Notes: a model not told the origin generated them from the sequence alone. A DNA stretch of 64,000 nt from Paraburkholderia silvatlantica (GCF_003096715.1 NZ_QEOL01000026.1:62001-126000); one strand, 5' to 3'; numbered from the stretch's first letter, positions 42,954 to 51,729 are shown. Numbers and translations are program-made.

Positions 42954-43148
42954 TCAGAGCACGCGCACGATAAACGAAAGCGCCATCGACAGCACGAGCG
43001 TCGACATGAACGGCAGCGGATATTCGCGGCCGAAAATGCGCAGGGTGACGTCGCCGGGCAGCCGCCCGATGCCGAGCTTTTTGAGCCACGGCTGGGCGCT
43101 CGAGAGAATCGCCACGGCGATGAAGGTGGTGAGGAACCAGCGGATCAT
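42954..43148 (-). CDS. DUF2905 small membrane protein
   Basis: 64 aa with two membrane helices (WFLTTFIAVAILSSAQPWL and MSTLVLSMALSFIVRVL) and the DUF2905 hallmark GRLPGDVTLRIFGREY between them. Function unknown. It follows the MidA-like gene after 18 bp on the same strand and is probably co-transcribed. It is convergent with cca. Confidence 0.9.
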   Translation of the reverse strand: MIRWFLTTFIAVAILSSAQPWLKKLGIGRLPGDVTLRIFGREYPLPFMSTLVLSMALSFIVRVL

Positions 43149-43166
43149 GATCGCGTGGCCTGAGCG

Positions 43167-44369
43167 TCAGAGCGTGTGGCTGCGGTCGCCGCGCGCGAAC
43201 GCCGCGATGGTCGCGTCGATGCCGCGCGAAAACGCGATCACCTTGAACAGCTCGCCCATCTCGCTTTCCGAAACGAGTTTCTGCACCGCGTTCGCGGCGG
43301 GCAGGAAGCGCTGCGCATCGCGCGGATCGATCTCGCCCAGCACCTCGGTAATGCCCGCGTTCATCAGAAAGCGCGCCTGCGTGGTGTAGCCGAGCAGGTC
43401 CGCGCCCGCTTCGACGCCCGCTTCGGCAATACCCGTGAATTCCACGTGCGCGGTGATGTCCTGCAAACCGGGATAAAGGAACGGGTCGCCATGTGCACGG
43501 TGCCGGTAGTGGCACATCAGCGTGCCTTGCGCGCGCTGCGCGTGGTAGTACTCGTGGCGCGGAAATCCATAGTCGATGAAGAACGCCGCGCCGCGCCGGA
43601 GCATCGCGCAAACCGTGCGCGTGAAGGCGAGTGCGGCTTCGTGCGTTTCGGTCACGTAGTCTTCGCTGCCTTCCACGCCCGCGAGCGCGCTCTCGGGCCA
43701 GTTTGCGTCGCGCCCCGAGTTCGCCGGCTGATCGGAAAAGACGAAGGCGCCTGCTGAGTTTGCGCTCACGCCGCGCTCGTGCCAGACGGCGTCCTTGCGC
43801 GCGAACAGACGCACCGGCATCGCGTCGAGCACCTCGTTGCCGATCACGACGCCTTCGAACTGCGTGGGCAGCGCATCGAGCCACGACACGCGATCGAGCA
43901 GCGCCGGCGCGAGCGCCGCGAGGGTCTTGCGCTGGCGCTCGCGCAGCTCGCCCGACAGATCGACGATGGCGTAGGCGTCGAACGCCACGCGTGCGGCGTC
44001 GAGTGCGAGCATCACGCCCGCCGCGAGGCGGCCCGTGCCCGCGCCGAATTCCATCAGACGGCGCGTGCCGCTGGCGGCGAGCGCTTCGCCCACGGCGCGC
44101 GCGAGGGTCGCGGCGAAGAGCGGCGAAAGCTCGGGCGCGGTCACGAAGTCGCTGCCGTCATCGGCGAAGAGGCCGAACTTGCGTGCCCCGCCGCCGTAGT
44201 AGCCGAGTCCCGGCGCGTAGAGTGCGCGCTCCATGTAGCGGTCGAATGGGAGCCAGCCGCCCGCCGCCGCGATCTCGGCGCGCAAGGTGGCCGCGAGCGC
44301 CTCCGACTGCGCGAGCGCGATCGGCTCGGGAACAGGTAAACTATCGGGTTCGTGAGCTTTCGGATTCAT
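43167..44369 (-). CDS. SAM-dependent methyltransferase, MidA/NDUFAF7 family
   Basis: 400 aa from the ATG giving MNPKAHEPDSLPVPEP. DUF185/MidA pattern: GGWLPFDRYMERALYAPGLGYY (quoted in part), SDFVTAPELSPLFAATLAR, the SAM-binding EFGAGTGRLA (about 115), and a C-terminal LLGYTTQARFLMNAGI. Mitochondrial members methylate an arginine of complex I subunit NDUFS2; bacterial targets are less defined. The start is only 13 bp from the divergent SDR gene. Confidence 0.88.
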   Translation of the reverse strand: MNPKAHEPDSLPVPEPIALAQSEALAATLRAEIAAAGGWLPFDRYMERALYAPGLGYYGGGARKFGLFADDGSDFVTAPELSPLFAATLARAVGEALAASGTRRLMEFGAGTGRLAAGVMLALDAARVAFDAYAIVDLSGELRERQRKTLAALAPALLDRVSWLDALPTQFEGVVIGNEVLDAMPVRLFARKDAVWHERGVSANSAGAFVFSDQPANSGRDANWPESALAGVEGSEDYVTETHEAALAFTRTVCAMLRRGAAFFIDYGFPRHEYYHAQRAQGTLMCHYRHRAHGDPFLYPGLQDITAHVEFTGIAEAGVEAGADLLGYTTQARFLMNAGITEVLGEIDPRDAQRFLPAANAVQKLVSESEMGELFKVIAFSRGIDATIAAFARGDRSHTL

Positions 44370-44382
44370 CCCGGCATTGTAA

Positions 44383-45240
44383 ATGAGCGCAACTCCCGGC
44401 ATCCGCCCGGCTGACGCCGCCAAAAGCGCATCCGGCGAAGGATCGCGCCCCGATTCTGACGCAGCGGCGCCCGTCGTGCTGGTGACGGGCGGCGCGCGCC
44501 GCATTGGCCGCGAGTTCTCGCTCGGCTTTGCGGCGCGCGGCTGGGACGTCGCGGTCCATTACGGCGAGTCGCGCGAGGCCGCCGACGAAGTCGTCGCGCA
44601 GATCGCGGCGCTGGGCCGCCGGGCCGTGGCGCTGCATGCCGATCTCGGCGACGAAGCCCAGGTGGCGCGGCTCGTGCCGGATTGCGTAGCGGCGCTCGGT
44701 CGTCCTGCGTGCGTGCTCAACAATGCCTCGCGCTTCGACGAGGACACCGCGCAGGATGTGGGCTACACGAAGCTGCTGCAGCTCATGGCGATCAACGTGG
44801 GGGCGCCGCTCGTGCTCTCGCGCGTGCTGCACGAGGCAACGCCCGAGGCGGCGGTGGACGACGAGACGCTGCGCACGTGTGTGATCAACGTGCTCGACCA
44901 GAAGCTGTACAACATGAATCCCGACTATCTGTCGTACACGCTGACGAAGGCCGCGTTGCAGAACGCCACCGTCGCGCTTGCCCAGGCGCTCGCGCCGAAG
45001 GTGCGCGTGGTGGGGCTCGCACCCGGCCTCACGCTGCAGTCGGGCGACCAGACGCCGGAGAGCTTCGCCGCCGCGCACCAGGTCACGCCGCTCAAGCGCG
45101 CGTCGCGACCCGCCGATCTCGTGGAAGCCGCGCTGTATCTCGCGCGGGCGACTGGCGTAACCGGCACGACGCTCGTCGTGGACGGCGGCCAGCACCTCGT
45201 CCCGCTGCCGCGCGACGTGATGTTTTTGACGGGCGGCTGA
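44383..45240 (+). CDS. SDR-family oxidoreductase, FolM/pteridine-reductase-like
   Basis: 285 aa. After a 30-residue Ser/Ala-rich lead comes the Rossmann start VVLVTGGARRIGREFSLGFA. VLNNASRFDEDTA follows, then the catalytic YLSYTLTKAAL (YxxxK) and GLAPGLTLQSGDQTPESF. The TGGARRIG start is the pteridine reductase / dihydromonapterin reductase (FolM) subgroup. The next gene is folB, which supports a pterin role. The gene starts 13 bp from the divergent MidA-like gene, so their promoters must overlap coding sequence. Confidence 0.85.
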   Translation: MSATPGIRPADAAKSASGEGSRPDSDAAAPVVLVTGGARRIGREFSLGFAARGWDVAVHYGESREAADEVVAQIAALGRRAVALHADLGDEAQVARLVPDCVAALGRPACVLNNASRFDEDTAQDVGYTKLLQLMAINVGAPLVLSRVLHEATPEAAVDDETLRTCVINVLDQKLYNMNPDYLSYTLTKAALQNATVALAQALAPKVRVVGLAPGLTLQSGDQTPESFAAAHQVTPLKRASRPADLVEAALYLARATGVTGTTLVVDGGQHLVPLPRDVMFLTGG

Positions 45241-45252
45241 CGCCCAAACGTG

Positions 45253-45274
45253 AGTTGCATCGATATTTGCAACT
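45253..45274. promoter_or_regulatory. inverted repeat upstream of folB
   Basis: AGTTGCA (45253-45259) and TGCAACT (45268-45274) are perfect arms around an 8-bp AT-rich centre containing ATCGAT. It sits in the 202-bp SDR-folB gap, 168 bp before folB. It has the size of an operator; no T-run follows, so it is not a terminator. Confidence 0.4.
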
Positions 45275-45442
45275 AAATGCATAGCGCCGCTGCGCGCAGG
45301 ACTGCGAGCGAGCGGTGCTGACGAAGACAAAGGAACGCAAGCCGCCGCGCACGAGCGGTTTGCAGACCGGCTGAACGACCGCCGGGCGCGCCGCGCCGGC
45401 CTACGTGCGAGAGAACGCACGCTTTTATCGACTGGAACCTGT

Positions 45443-45838
45443 ATGTCCACCGTTTTGCTTCACCCCCGGCTCGCCGATTGCCGCCGGCTTTTCCTGCGCG
45501 ACTACGAAGTGCACATCAACATCGGCGTGCACGACTTCGAGAAGCGCGGCGAACAACGCGTCGTCATCAATATCGATCTGTTCGTGCCGCTCGCTTCGAC
45601 CACGCCGCACGAGGACAAGCTGCGCGAAGTCGTGGACTACGACTTCATGCGCTCGACTGTTGCGCAGCGCGTGGGCCGCGGCCATATCCATCTGCAGGAG
45701 ACGCTCTGCGACGATCTCGCCGCGGCGCTGCTTTCGCATGAACTCGTGCGCGCGGTGCGCGTCTCGACCGAGAAGCCCGACGTTTATCCGGACTGCGACG
45801 CGGTGGGCGTCGAGGTCTTTCGCATCAAAGAGGACTGA
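45443..45838 (+). CDS. folB: dihydroneopterin aldolase
   Basis: 131 aa, usual FolB length. The core is RRLFLRDYEVHINIGVHDFE, GEQRVVINIDLFVPL, the VVDYDFMRSTV segment with the catalytic-site Tyr region, and QETLCDDLAAALLS with the conserved Glu. It converts dihydroneopterin to 6-hydroxymethyl-dihydropterin in folate synthesis and may also epimerise. It stands 3 bp before ttcA. Confidence 0.93.
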   Translation: MSTVLLHPRLADCRRLFLRDYEVHINIGVHDFEKRGEQRVVINIDLFVPLASTTPHEDKLREVVDYDFMRSTVAQRVGRGHIHLQETLCDDLAAALLSHELVRAVRVSTEKPDVYPDCDAVGVEVFRIKED

Positions 45839-45841
45839 TTC

Positions 45842-46813
45842 ATGAACGCCCCCGAAACGCTCCCCGTCGGCGAGGACGCCGCGACCGAAGAGACGGGCCG
45901 CCAGGCGCTCACGCGCCGCGAGCAGAAGGAAGCCTACGAGAACAACAAGCTGTTCAAGCGCATCGTGCGTCAGGTCGGCCAGGCGATCGGCGACTACAAC
46001 ATGATCGAGAACGGCGACAAGGTCATGGTCTGCCTGTCGGGCGGCAAGGACAGTTACGCCATGCTCGACGTGCTGTTGCGCCTGCGCGAGCGCGCGCCGA
46101 TCGACTTCGACATCGTGGCCGTGAACCTCGACCAGAAGCAGCCGGGATTCCCGGAGCACGTGCTGCCCGAATATCTCGACCGTGTGGGCGTGCCGTACCA
46201 CATCGAGAACCAGGACACGTACAGCATCGTCAAGCGCCTCGTGCCCGAGGGCAAGACGACATGCTCGCTGTGCTCGCGCCTGCGCCGCGGCATTCTGTAC
46301 CGCGTGGCGGGCGAACTGGGCGCGAACAAGATTGCGCTCGGCCATCATCGCGACGACATTCTTCAGACGCTGCTGCTGAACCTGTTCTACGGCGGCAAGC
46401 TCAAGGGCATGCCGCCCAAGCTGCAGTCGGACGACGGCAAGAACGTCGTGATCCGGCCGCTCGCCTACGTGAAGGAAACCGATCTCGAGAAGTACGCGGT
46501 GCTGCGCGAATTCCCGATCATTCCGTGCAACCTGTGCGGCAGCCAGCCGAACCTGAAGCGCGCGGAGATGAAGGCGCTGATCCGCGAGTGGGACAAGCGC
46601 TTCCCGGGCCGCGTGGAGAACATGTTCAACGCGCTCGGCAACGTCGTGCCTTCGCACCTCATGGATGCGAACCTGTTCAACTTCGCGGACCTGCGCGCGA
46701 CGGGCGTGGCCGATCCGGCCGGCGATATCGCGTTCGACGAGGAACCGTGCGCGACCGACCCGGCGCCTGCGCAAGGCACGGCAATCAGGTTCACGCCGCT
46801 CGACAATCTCTAA
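45842..46813 (+). CDS. ttcA: tRNA 2-thiocytidine(32) synthetase
   Basis: 323 aa. PP-loop ATPase motif SGGKDSYAMLD (about 66), the two Cys of CSLCSRLRRGIL (C141, C144) and a third in CNLCGSQPNLKRAEM (about 230) that hold the 4Fe-4S cluster. GHHRDDILQTLLLNLFYGGK is also typical. It thiolates C32 of certain tRNAs. The gene is followed by a strong terminator. Confidence 0.96.
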   Translation: MNAPETLPVGEDAATEETGRQALTRREQKEAYENNKLFKRIVRQVGQAIGDYNMIENGDKVMVCLSGGKDSYAMLDVLLRLRERAPIDFDIVAVNLDQKQPGFPEHVLPEYLDRVGVPYHIENQDTYSIVKRLVPEGKTTCSLCSRLRRGILYRVAGELGANKIALGHHRDDILQTLLLNLFYGGKLKGMPPKLQSDDGKNVVIRPLAYVKETDLEKYAVLREFPIIPCNLCGSQPNLKRAEMKALIREWDKRFPGRVENMFNALGNVVPSHLMDANLFNFADLRATGVADPAGDIAFDEEPCATDPAPAQGTAIRFTPLDNL

Positions 46814-46850
46814 AGCCGCGCGTTTCAAGCCGGCCTCGCGGTTTGCCTCA

Positions 46851-46883
46851 AACGCTCCGACCCCGCATCGGAGCGTTTTTTTT
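46851..46883 (+). terminator. intrinsic terminator after ttcA
   Basis: 10-bp perfect stem AACGCTCCGA / TCGGAGCGTT with an intervening CCCCGCA loop followed by eight T residues. Ends the folB-ttcA transcript. Confidence 0.9.
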
Positions 46884-47020
46884 GCTTTTGGCCGCGGGTC
46901 CGAAGAAAAGCAGTTGTAAAACAATGTTTTCCGGGCCACGAGAGCCTGGCCGGCCGGCGTGTCGGGGATATCCCGCATGCTAAAATCAGCCGCTTCATTC
47001 CTCATCCAGTCACCGATGCA

Positions 47021-48394
47021 ATGAACATCGTGATCCTCGCGGCAGGCATGGGCAAACGCATGCACTCCGCGCTGCCGAAAGTGCTCCATCCGCTCGCCGG
47101 CAAGCCGCTCCTCTCGCACGTCATCGATACTGCCCGCACGCTGTCGCCCACGCGGCTCGTCGTCGTGGTCGGCCATGGCGGCGAGGCCGTGCGCGAAGCC
47201 GTCGGCGCGCCCGACGTCCAGTTCGCGCTGCAGGCGCAGCAGCTCGGCACGGGCCACGCGCTCGCGCAGGCGCTGCCGCTGCTCGACGCGAACGTGCCCA
47301 CGCTCGTGCTCTACGGCGACGTGCCGCTCACGCGCGCCTCCACGCTCAGGCGTCTGGTCGACACCGCCGGCGCTGCAGGGGAAAAGACGGGCTACGGCAT
47401 CCTCACCGTCACGCTCGACGACCCGACCGGTTACGGGCGCATCGTGCGCGACGCGGCAGGCCAGGTCGAGCGCATCGTCGAGCAGAAGGACGCAAGCGTT
47501 GAGCAACGCCAGATCGCCGAGATCAACACGGGCATCGTCGTGACGCCTACCGCGCCGCTCGCGGGCTGGCTCGCCGCGCTGAAGAACGACAACGCGCAGG
47601 GCGAGTATTACCTCACCGACGTGGTGCAAGCCGCGATCGCCGCCGGTCATCCGGCCGTGACCGCGCAGCCCGACGCCGCATGGGAAACGCTCGGCGTGAA
47701 CAGCAAGCAGCAGCTGGCCGAACTCGAGCGCGTGCATCAGCGCAACGTGGCCGAGGCGCTGCTCGTGGCGGGCGTGACGCTCGCGGACCCGGCGCGCCTC
47801 GACGTGCGCGGCTCGCTCAACTGCGGGCGCGACGTGTTCATCGACGTGAACTGCGTGTTCGAAGGCGAGGTGACGCTGGCGGACAACGTGAGCGTGGGCC
47901 CGAACTGCGTGATTCGCAGCGCGTCGATCGGCGCGGGCACGCGCGTGGACGCCTACACGCATATCGAAAACGCGGCGGTCGGCGCGAACGCTGTGCTGGG
48001 TCCCTATGCGCGTCTGCGTCCCGGCGCGAAGCTCGCCGACGGCGTGCACGTAGGCAACTTCGTCGAGGTGAAGAACGCGAACATCGGCGTGGGCTCGAAG
48101 GCGAATCACCTGAGCTACGTGGGCGACGCGGATGTCGGCGCGGGCGTGAACATCGGCGCGGGCACCATCACCTGCAACTACGACGGCGCGAACAAGCACC
48201 GCACGATCATCGAGGACAACGTGTTCGTGGGCTCGGATACGCAGCTCGTCGCGCCCGTGCGCGTGGGCCGCGGCGTGACCATCGCGGCGGGCACGACGGT
48301 GTGGAAGGACGTGCCGGAAGCCACGCTCGCACTCAACGAGAAGACGCAGATCGCGAAAACCGGCTACGTTCGGCCGGTGAAGAAAAAGAACTGA
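47021..48394 (+). CDS. glmU: bifunctional UDP-N-acetylglucosamine pyrophosphorylase / glucosamine-1-phosphate acetyltransferase
   Basis: 457 aa. N-terminal uridylyltransferase: VILAAGMGKRMHSALPKVLHPL (quoted in part, with GxGxRMxxxxPK), LGTGHALAQALP and LYGDVPLT. C-terminal left-handed beta-helix from about 250 with hexapeptide repeats and the acetyltransferase site (GAGTITCNYDGANKHRT). It makes UDP-GlcNAc for peptidoglycan and lipopolysaccharide. Followed after 80 bp by glmS, giving two consecutive steps of the pathway. Confidence 0.98.
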   Translation: MNIVILAAGMGKRMHSALPKVLHPLAGKPLLSHVIDTARTLSPTRLVVVVGHGGEAVREAVGAPDVQFALQAQQLGTGHALAQALPLLDANVPTLVLYGDVPLTRASTLRRLVDTAGAAGEKTGYGILTVTLDDPTGYGRIVRDAAGQVERIVEQKDASVEQRQIAEINTGIVVTPTAPLAGWLAALKNDNAQGEYYLTDVVQAAIAAGHPAVTAQPDAAWETLGVNSKQQLAELERVHQRNVAEALLVAGVTLADPARLDVRGSLNCGRDVFIDVNCVFEGEVTLADNVSVGPNCVIRSASIGAGTRVDAYTHIENAAVGANAVLGPYARLRPGAKLADGVHVGNFVEVKNANIGVGSKANHLSYVGDADVGAGVNIGAGTITCNYDGANKHRTIIEDNVFVGSDTQLVAPVRVGRGVTIAAGTTVWKDVPEATLALNEKTQIAKTGYVRPVKKKN

Positions 48395-48474
48395 ACGGTT
48401 GAAACCCGGCGCCGCTCGCGCGAAAGTGACAGCGCGCGCGGCGCCCACGCCTCTCATTGCAAAGGATCGAATCC

Positions 48475-50301
48475 ATGTGCGGCATCGTCGGCGCGGTTGC
48501 GCTTCGTAACATCGTTCCCGTCCTGATCGAAGGACTGCGGCGCCTCGAATATCGCGGCTACGACTCGTGCGGCGTGGCCGTCGTGACGGCCGACGGTCCG
48601 CAGCGCGTGCGCAGCGTCGCGCGCGTGGCCGAACTCGACGACCAGGTGCGCGAGGCGCACTTCGAAGGCGTGACCGGCATCGCGCATACGCGCTGGGCCA
48701 CGCACGGCGCACCCACGGTGAACAACGCGCACCCGATCTTCTCGCGTGACGCGCTCGCGATCGTGCATAACGGCATCATCGAGAATTACGAGTCGCTGCG
48801 CGAAATGCTGCGCGCGAAGGGCTACGAATTCGTTTCGCAGACCGACACCGAAGTCATCGCCCACCTGATTCACAGCCTTTATCAAGGCGACCTGTTCGCC
48901 GCCGTGCGCGCCGCCGTGCAGCAGCTCGCGGGCGCGTATGCGATCGGCGTGGTGCACAAGAGCCAGCCGCATACGGTGGTCGGCGCGCGCGCCGGTTCGC
49001 CGCTCGTGGTGGGCTACGGCAAGGGTGAGAACTTCATTGCGTCGGACGGCCTGGCCATCGCGGGCAGCGCGGAGCACATCAGCTATCTGGAAGAAGGCGA
49101 TGTGTGCGAGATCACGCTGGAAGGCGTGCGTATCGCCGATCGCGCCGGCCACCTCGTGACGCGCGAAGTGCGTGACGTGCAGGCCTATGGCGCTTACGGC
49201 GGCGCGGTCGATCTCGGCCCGTATCGCCACTACATGCAGAAGGAAATCTTCGAGCAGCCGCGCGCGATCTCCGACACCATTCCCGCCACCGACGCCTTCA
49301 CGCCCGACCTCTTTGGCGAGAACGCGCTCGAGGTGTTCAAGGGCATCGACAGCATCCTGATTCTCGCGTGCGGCACGAGCTACTACGCGGGCCTCACGGC
49401 GAAGTACTGGCTCGAGTCGGTGGCGAAGATCCGCACCGATGTCGAGATCGCGAGCGAATACCGCTATCGCGAGTCGGTACCGGATCCGCGCGCACTCGTC
49501 GTGACGATCTCGCAGTCCGGCGAAACCGCCGACACGCTCGCCGCGCTCAAGCACGCGCAGTCGCTCGGCATGGCGCACACGCTCGCGGTGTGCAACGTGG
49601 GGACGAGCGCGATGGTGCGGCTCACCGCACTCAAGTTCCTCACGCACGCCGGGCGCGAGATCGGCGTGGCGTCGACGAAGGCGTTCACCACGCAGCTCGT
49701 CGGCCTGTTCATTCTCGCCGTCACGCTCGGCAAGCTGCGCGGCCAGGTGAATGCCGAACAGGAAGCGACGTACCTGACGGAGCTGCGCCACCTGCCGGCC
49801 GCGCTCAACGGCGTGCTCGCGCTGGAGCCGCAGATCATTGCATGGTCGGAGGAGTTCGCGCGCAAGGAAAACGCGCTGTTCCTCGGGCGCGGCCTGCATT
49901 ACCCGATCGCGCTCGAAGGCGCGCTCAAGCTCAAGGAAATCTCGTACATCCACGCCGAGGCGTATCCGGCGGGCGAACTCAAGCACGGTCCGCTCGCGCT
50001 CGTGACCGAGGCGATGCCCGTGGTGACGGTGGCGCCCAACGACGCGCTGCTCGAAAAGCTCAAGTCGAACATGCAGGAAGTGCGCGCGCGCGGTGGCCAG
50101 CTGTACGTGTTTGCCGACGCCGATACGCACATCACGAGCGAAGACGGCATCCACGTGATCCGCATGCCGGAGCATTACGGACTGCTCTCGCCGATCCTGC
50201 ACGTCGTGCCGCTGCAACTGCTCGCGTATCACACGGCGTGCGCGCGCGGCACCGATGTGGACAAGCCGCGCAATCTCGCGAAATCGGTGACGGTGGAGTG
50301 A
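48475..50301 (+). CDS. glmS: glutamine-fructose-6-phosphate aminotransferase (isomerizing)
   Basis: 608 aa from the ATG giving MCGIVGAVALRN, so the catalytic Cys becomes N-terminal after Met removal. Glutaminase domain with THGAPTVNNAHP and HNGIIENYESLR; two SIS domains (ACGTSYYAGLTAKYW; SQSGETADTLAAL); C-terminal PRNLAKSVTVE. First committed step of amino-sugar synthesis. A second Met-initiated frame start at 48457 lacks similarity. Terminator and an unoccupied Tn7 site follow. Confidence 0.98.
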   Translation: MCGIVGAVALRNIVPVLIEGLRRLEYRGYDSCGVAVVTADGPQRVRSVARVAELDDQVREAHFEGVTGIAHTRWATHGAPTVNNAHPIFSRDALAIVHNGIIENYESLREMLRAKGYEFVSQTDTEVIAHLIHSLYQGDLFAAVRAAVQQLAGAYAIGVVHKSQPHTVVGARAGSPLVVGYGKGENFIASDGLAIAGSAEHISYLEEGDVCEITLEGVRIADRAGHLVTREVRDVQAYGAYGGAVDLGPYRHYMQKEIFEQPRAISDTIPATDAFTPDLFGENALEVFKGIDSILILACGTSYYAGLTAKYWLESVAKIRTDVEIASEYRYRESVPDPRALVVTISQSGETADTLAALKHAQSLGMAHTLAVCNVGTSAMVRLTALKFLTHAGREIGVASTKAFTTQLVGLFILAVTLGKLRGQVNAEQEATYLTELRHLPAALNGVLALEPQIIAWSEEFARKENALFLGRGLHYPIALEGALKLKEISYIHAEAYPAGELKHGPLALVTEAMPVVTVAPNDALLEKLKSNMQEVRARGGQLYVFADADTHITSEDGIHVIRMPEHYGLLSPILHVVPLQLLAYHTACARGTDVDKPRNLAKSVTVE

Positions 50302-50330
50302 GGTTGTTCGCGCGCTGATCGCGTCGTTTG
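50266..50330 (+). other. attTn7 region, unoccupied
   Basis: The end of glmS (from the codons for PRNLAKSVTVE) corresponds to the conserved TnsD-recognition region, and the Tn7 insertion point is usually about 25 bp past the stop, here near 50326. The terminator and the sirtuin gene follow without transposon ends, so the site is empty. Confidence 0.7.
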
Positions 50331-50331
50331 A

Positions 50332-50365
50332 AAAAAGGGGATGCCATTGCGGCATCCCCTTTTTA
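50332..50365. terminator. bidirectional-type terminator after glmS
   Basis: AAAAGGGGATGCC / GGCATCCCCTTTT stem with an ATTGC loop; A-run on one side and T-run on the other. The following 205 bp to the sirtuin start hold nothing I can identify apart from G/C-rich DNA. Confidence 0.88.
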
Positions 50366-50570
50366 TTGATCGATCGCAGCAGGAGGCGTTCAGAGGCCGC
50401 TCAGAGGGCTGCCGTGGTTCCGTACATAGGCCCGGCTGGCCGCACGCGCTGCACCGCCCCTGAGGGCGCGCGACGCGCTCGCCGGGACCCTGCGCCGGTC
50501 CGCCGTGGCGACCCTCTGCCGAAACGCCGCTGGACGGTCATAATGTCGCCGTTCGATCAAGGAGGCGAAA

Positions 50571-51338
50571 GTGGCAAACGTGGCGCAATCCCGGCAACCG
50601 GCGCGGTCCGGCAGACCCCCCCGCCTGTTCGTGTTTTCCGGTGCGGGGCTGTCTGCGGAAAGCGGCATTTCGACGTTCCGCACCGGCGACGGCATCTGGT
50701 CACACGCGAGCATCGACGAAGTCTGCAATTACCTCACGTGGCGCCGCAACCGGCCCGCGGTGTTTCGTTTCTACAACCAGCGCATCGCCGAATGCGGCGA
50801 CGCGCGCCCGAACGCCGCCCACGAACGGCTCGCGAAGTGGCAGGACGCCTGGGGCACGGAGCGCGTGCATCTCGTCACGCAGAACATCGACGACATGCTC
50901 GAGCAGGCCGGCGCGCGCCAGGTGACGCATCTGCACGGCGACATGATTTCGCTTCTGTGCACCGACTGCGACTATCGCTTTCCAGCCTCCGGCCGCGCGC
51001 TCGATCCGCAAGCCGCCTGTCCGTCGTGCGGGCAGGTGGAGGGCGTCAAACCCGGCGTGGTGTTCTTCAACGAGGCCGCGCCCGAGTACGAGACGCTCTG
51101 GCGCATTCAGTGCGACATGTCGCCTGACGATCTCTTCATCGCCGTGGGGACGGCGTTCGAGGTTATTCCACCCGAGCGGCTTTTGCCGCCTGCGCGTTGC
51201 GGGCATTACGCGCGCAATTTCCTCGTCGATCCGGCGCCTCGGCGCACGGAATGCTTCGGCGTCGTCGAGGCCAAGCCCGCGAGCGTCGGTTTGCTCGATC
51301 TCGAGCCGACAATCGAGCGGATGATGGCGGGCGATTAG
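50571..51338 (+). CDS. SIR2-family NAD-dependent deacylase
   Basis: 255 aa from a GTG with GGAGG 5 nt upstream. Motifs in order: FVFSGAGLSAESGISTFR (NAD binding, residues 20-37), TQNIDDMLEQAGA, catalytic His in THLHGD (about 122), zinc Cys pairs CTDC (about 130) and CPSC (about 151), and KPGVVFFNE. It removes acyl groups from lysines with NAD. The conserved GVVxFNE replaces the more common VVWFGE, which marks a sub-branch. It stands alone, without defence-system partners. Confidence 0.9.
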   Translation: MANVAQSRQPARSGRPPRLFVFSGAGLSAESGISTFRTGDGIWSHASIDEVCNYLTWRRNRPAVFRFYNQRIAECGDARPNAAHERLAKWQDAWGTERVHLVTQNIDDMLEQAGARQVTHLHGDMISLLCTDCDYRFPASGRALDPQAACPSCGQVEGVKPGVVFFNEAAPEYETLWRIQCDMSPDDLFIAVGTAFEVIPPERLLPPARCGHYARNFLVDPAPRRTECFGVVEAKPASVGLLDLEPTIERMMAGD

Positions 51339-51369
51339 CCCCACGGTGTTCTCGCGCGATGCATTGGGC

Positions 51370-51403
51370 AAGGGCGTGCTTCCTCGGGAGGCACGCCCTT
51401 TTT
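51370..51403 (+). terminator. intrinsic terminator after the sirtuin gene
   Basis: 10-bp stem AAGGGCGTGC / GCACGCCCTT with an 11-nt loop, followed by TTT. Confidence 0.85.
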
Positions 51404-51430
51404 CGTTGCGCATGCGTGCTGAGCGTCGCT

Positions 51431-51720
51431 ATTTTCCCCATAGTCTTTTCAGTATTTATATTAATAAGTAGTAACAGTTAACAAGTCCTGGCATTAACTG
51501 TGGACAACGCGAAAATTGCCTGATGGCTCATACCGATGCAAAACGGATAGCCATGCGGACAAAGCTTGTACGCGTTGCGAGCTGCCGGGATAACTTTTCG
51601 GACCGCAACGCCAGGCGCGTGGTTATCAAGAAGTGGTCCACAGGTCGTTCGCCAGGTCATCCCCAGGTTGTCCAGAGGCGGGCGTGGATAACCTGGTTCG
51701 GCGCGGCGCAATCACGCGTT
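51431..51720. other. gene-free AT-rich stretch with DnaA-box-like 9-mers
   Basis: The 480-bp interval 51339-51818 has no supported gene. An AT-rich block (51431-51498, with runs such as TATTTATATTAATAA) is followed by several sites near the DnaA-box consensus TTATNCACA. TGTGGACAA at 51499-51507 is one mismatch off on the complement. CGTGGATAA at 51684-51692 is likewise one mismatch off. Poorer copies (TGGTCCACA, TTGTCCAGA) lie between them. No dnaA, parAB or rpmH is nearby. Confidence 0.35.
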
Positions 51721-51729
51721 ATTCAGGTG

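Noticed and set aside
45425..48712. A 1095-codon open frame on the minus strand across folB, ttcA and glmU
   Set aside because: It is antisense to three unmistakable genes. Long antisense frames are common at this GC content, and its translation is Arg/His/Val-rich without any family pattern.
50302..50570. Tn7-like insertion downstream of glmS
   Set aside because: No transposon end repeats, no tns genes and no cargo; the next gene follows within 270 bp.
50571..51338. Sirtuin gene as part of a phage-defence system
   Set aside because: It is a plain single-domain zinc sirtuin with no neighbouring effector (no STAND, Argonaute or TIR gene), flanked by glmS and an exporter.
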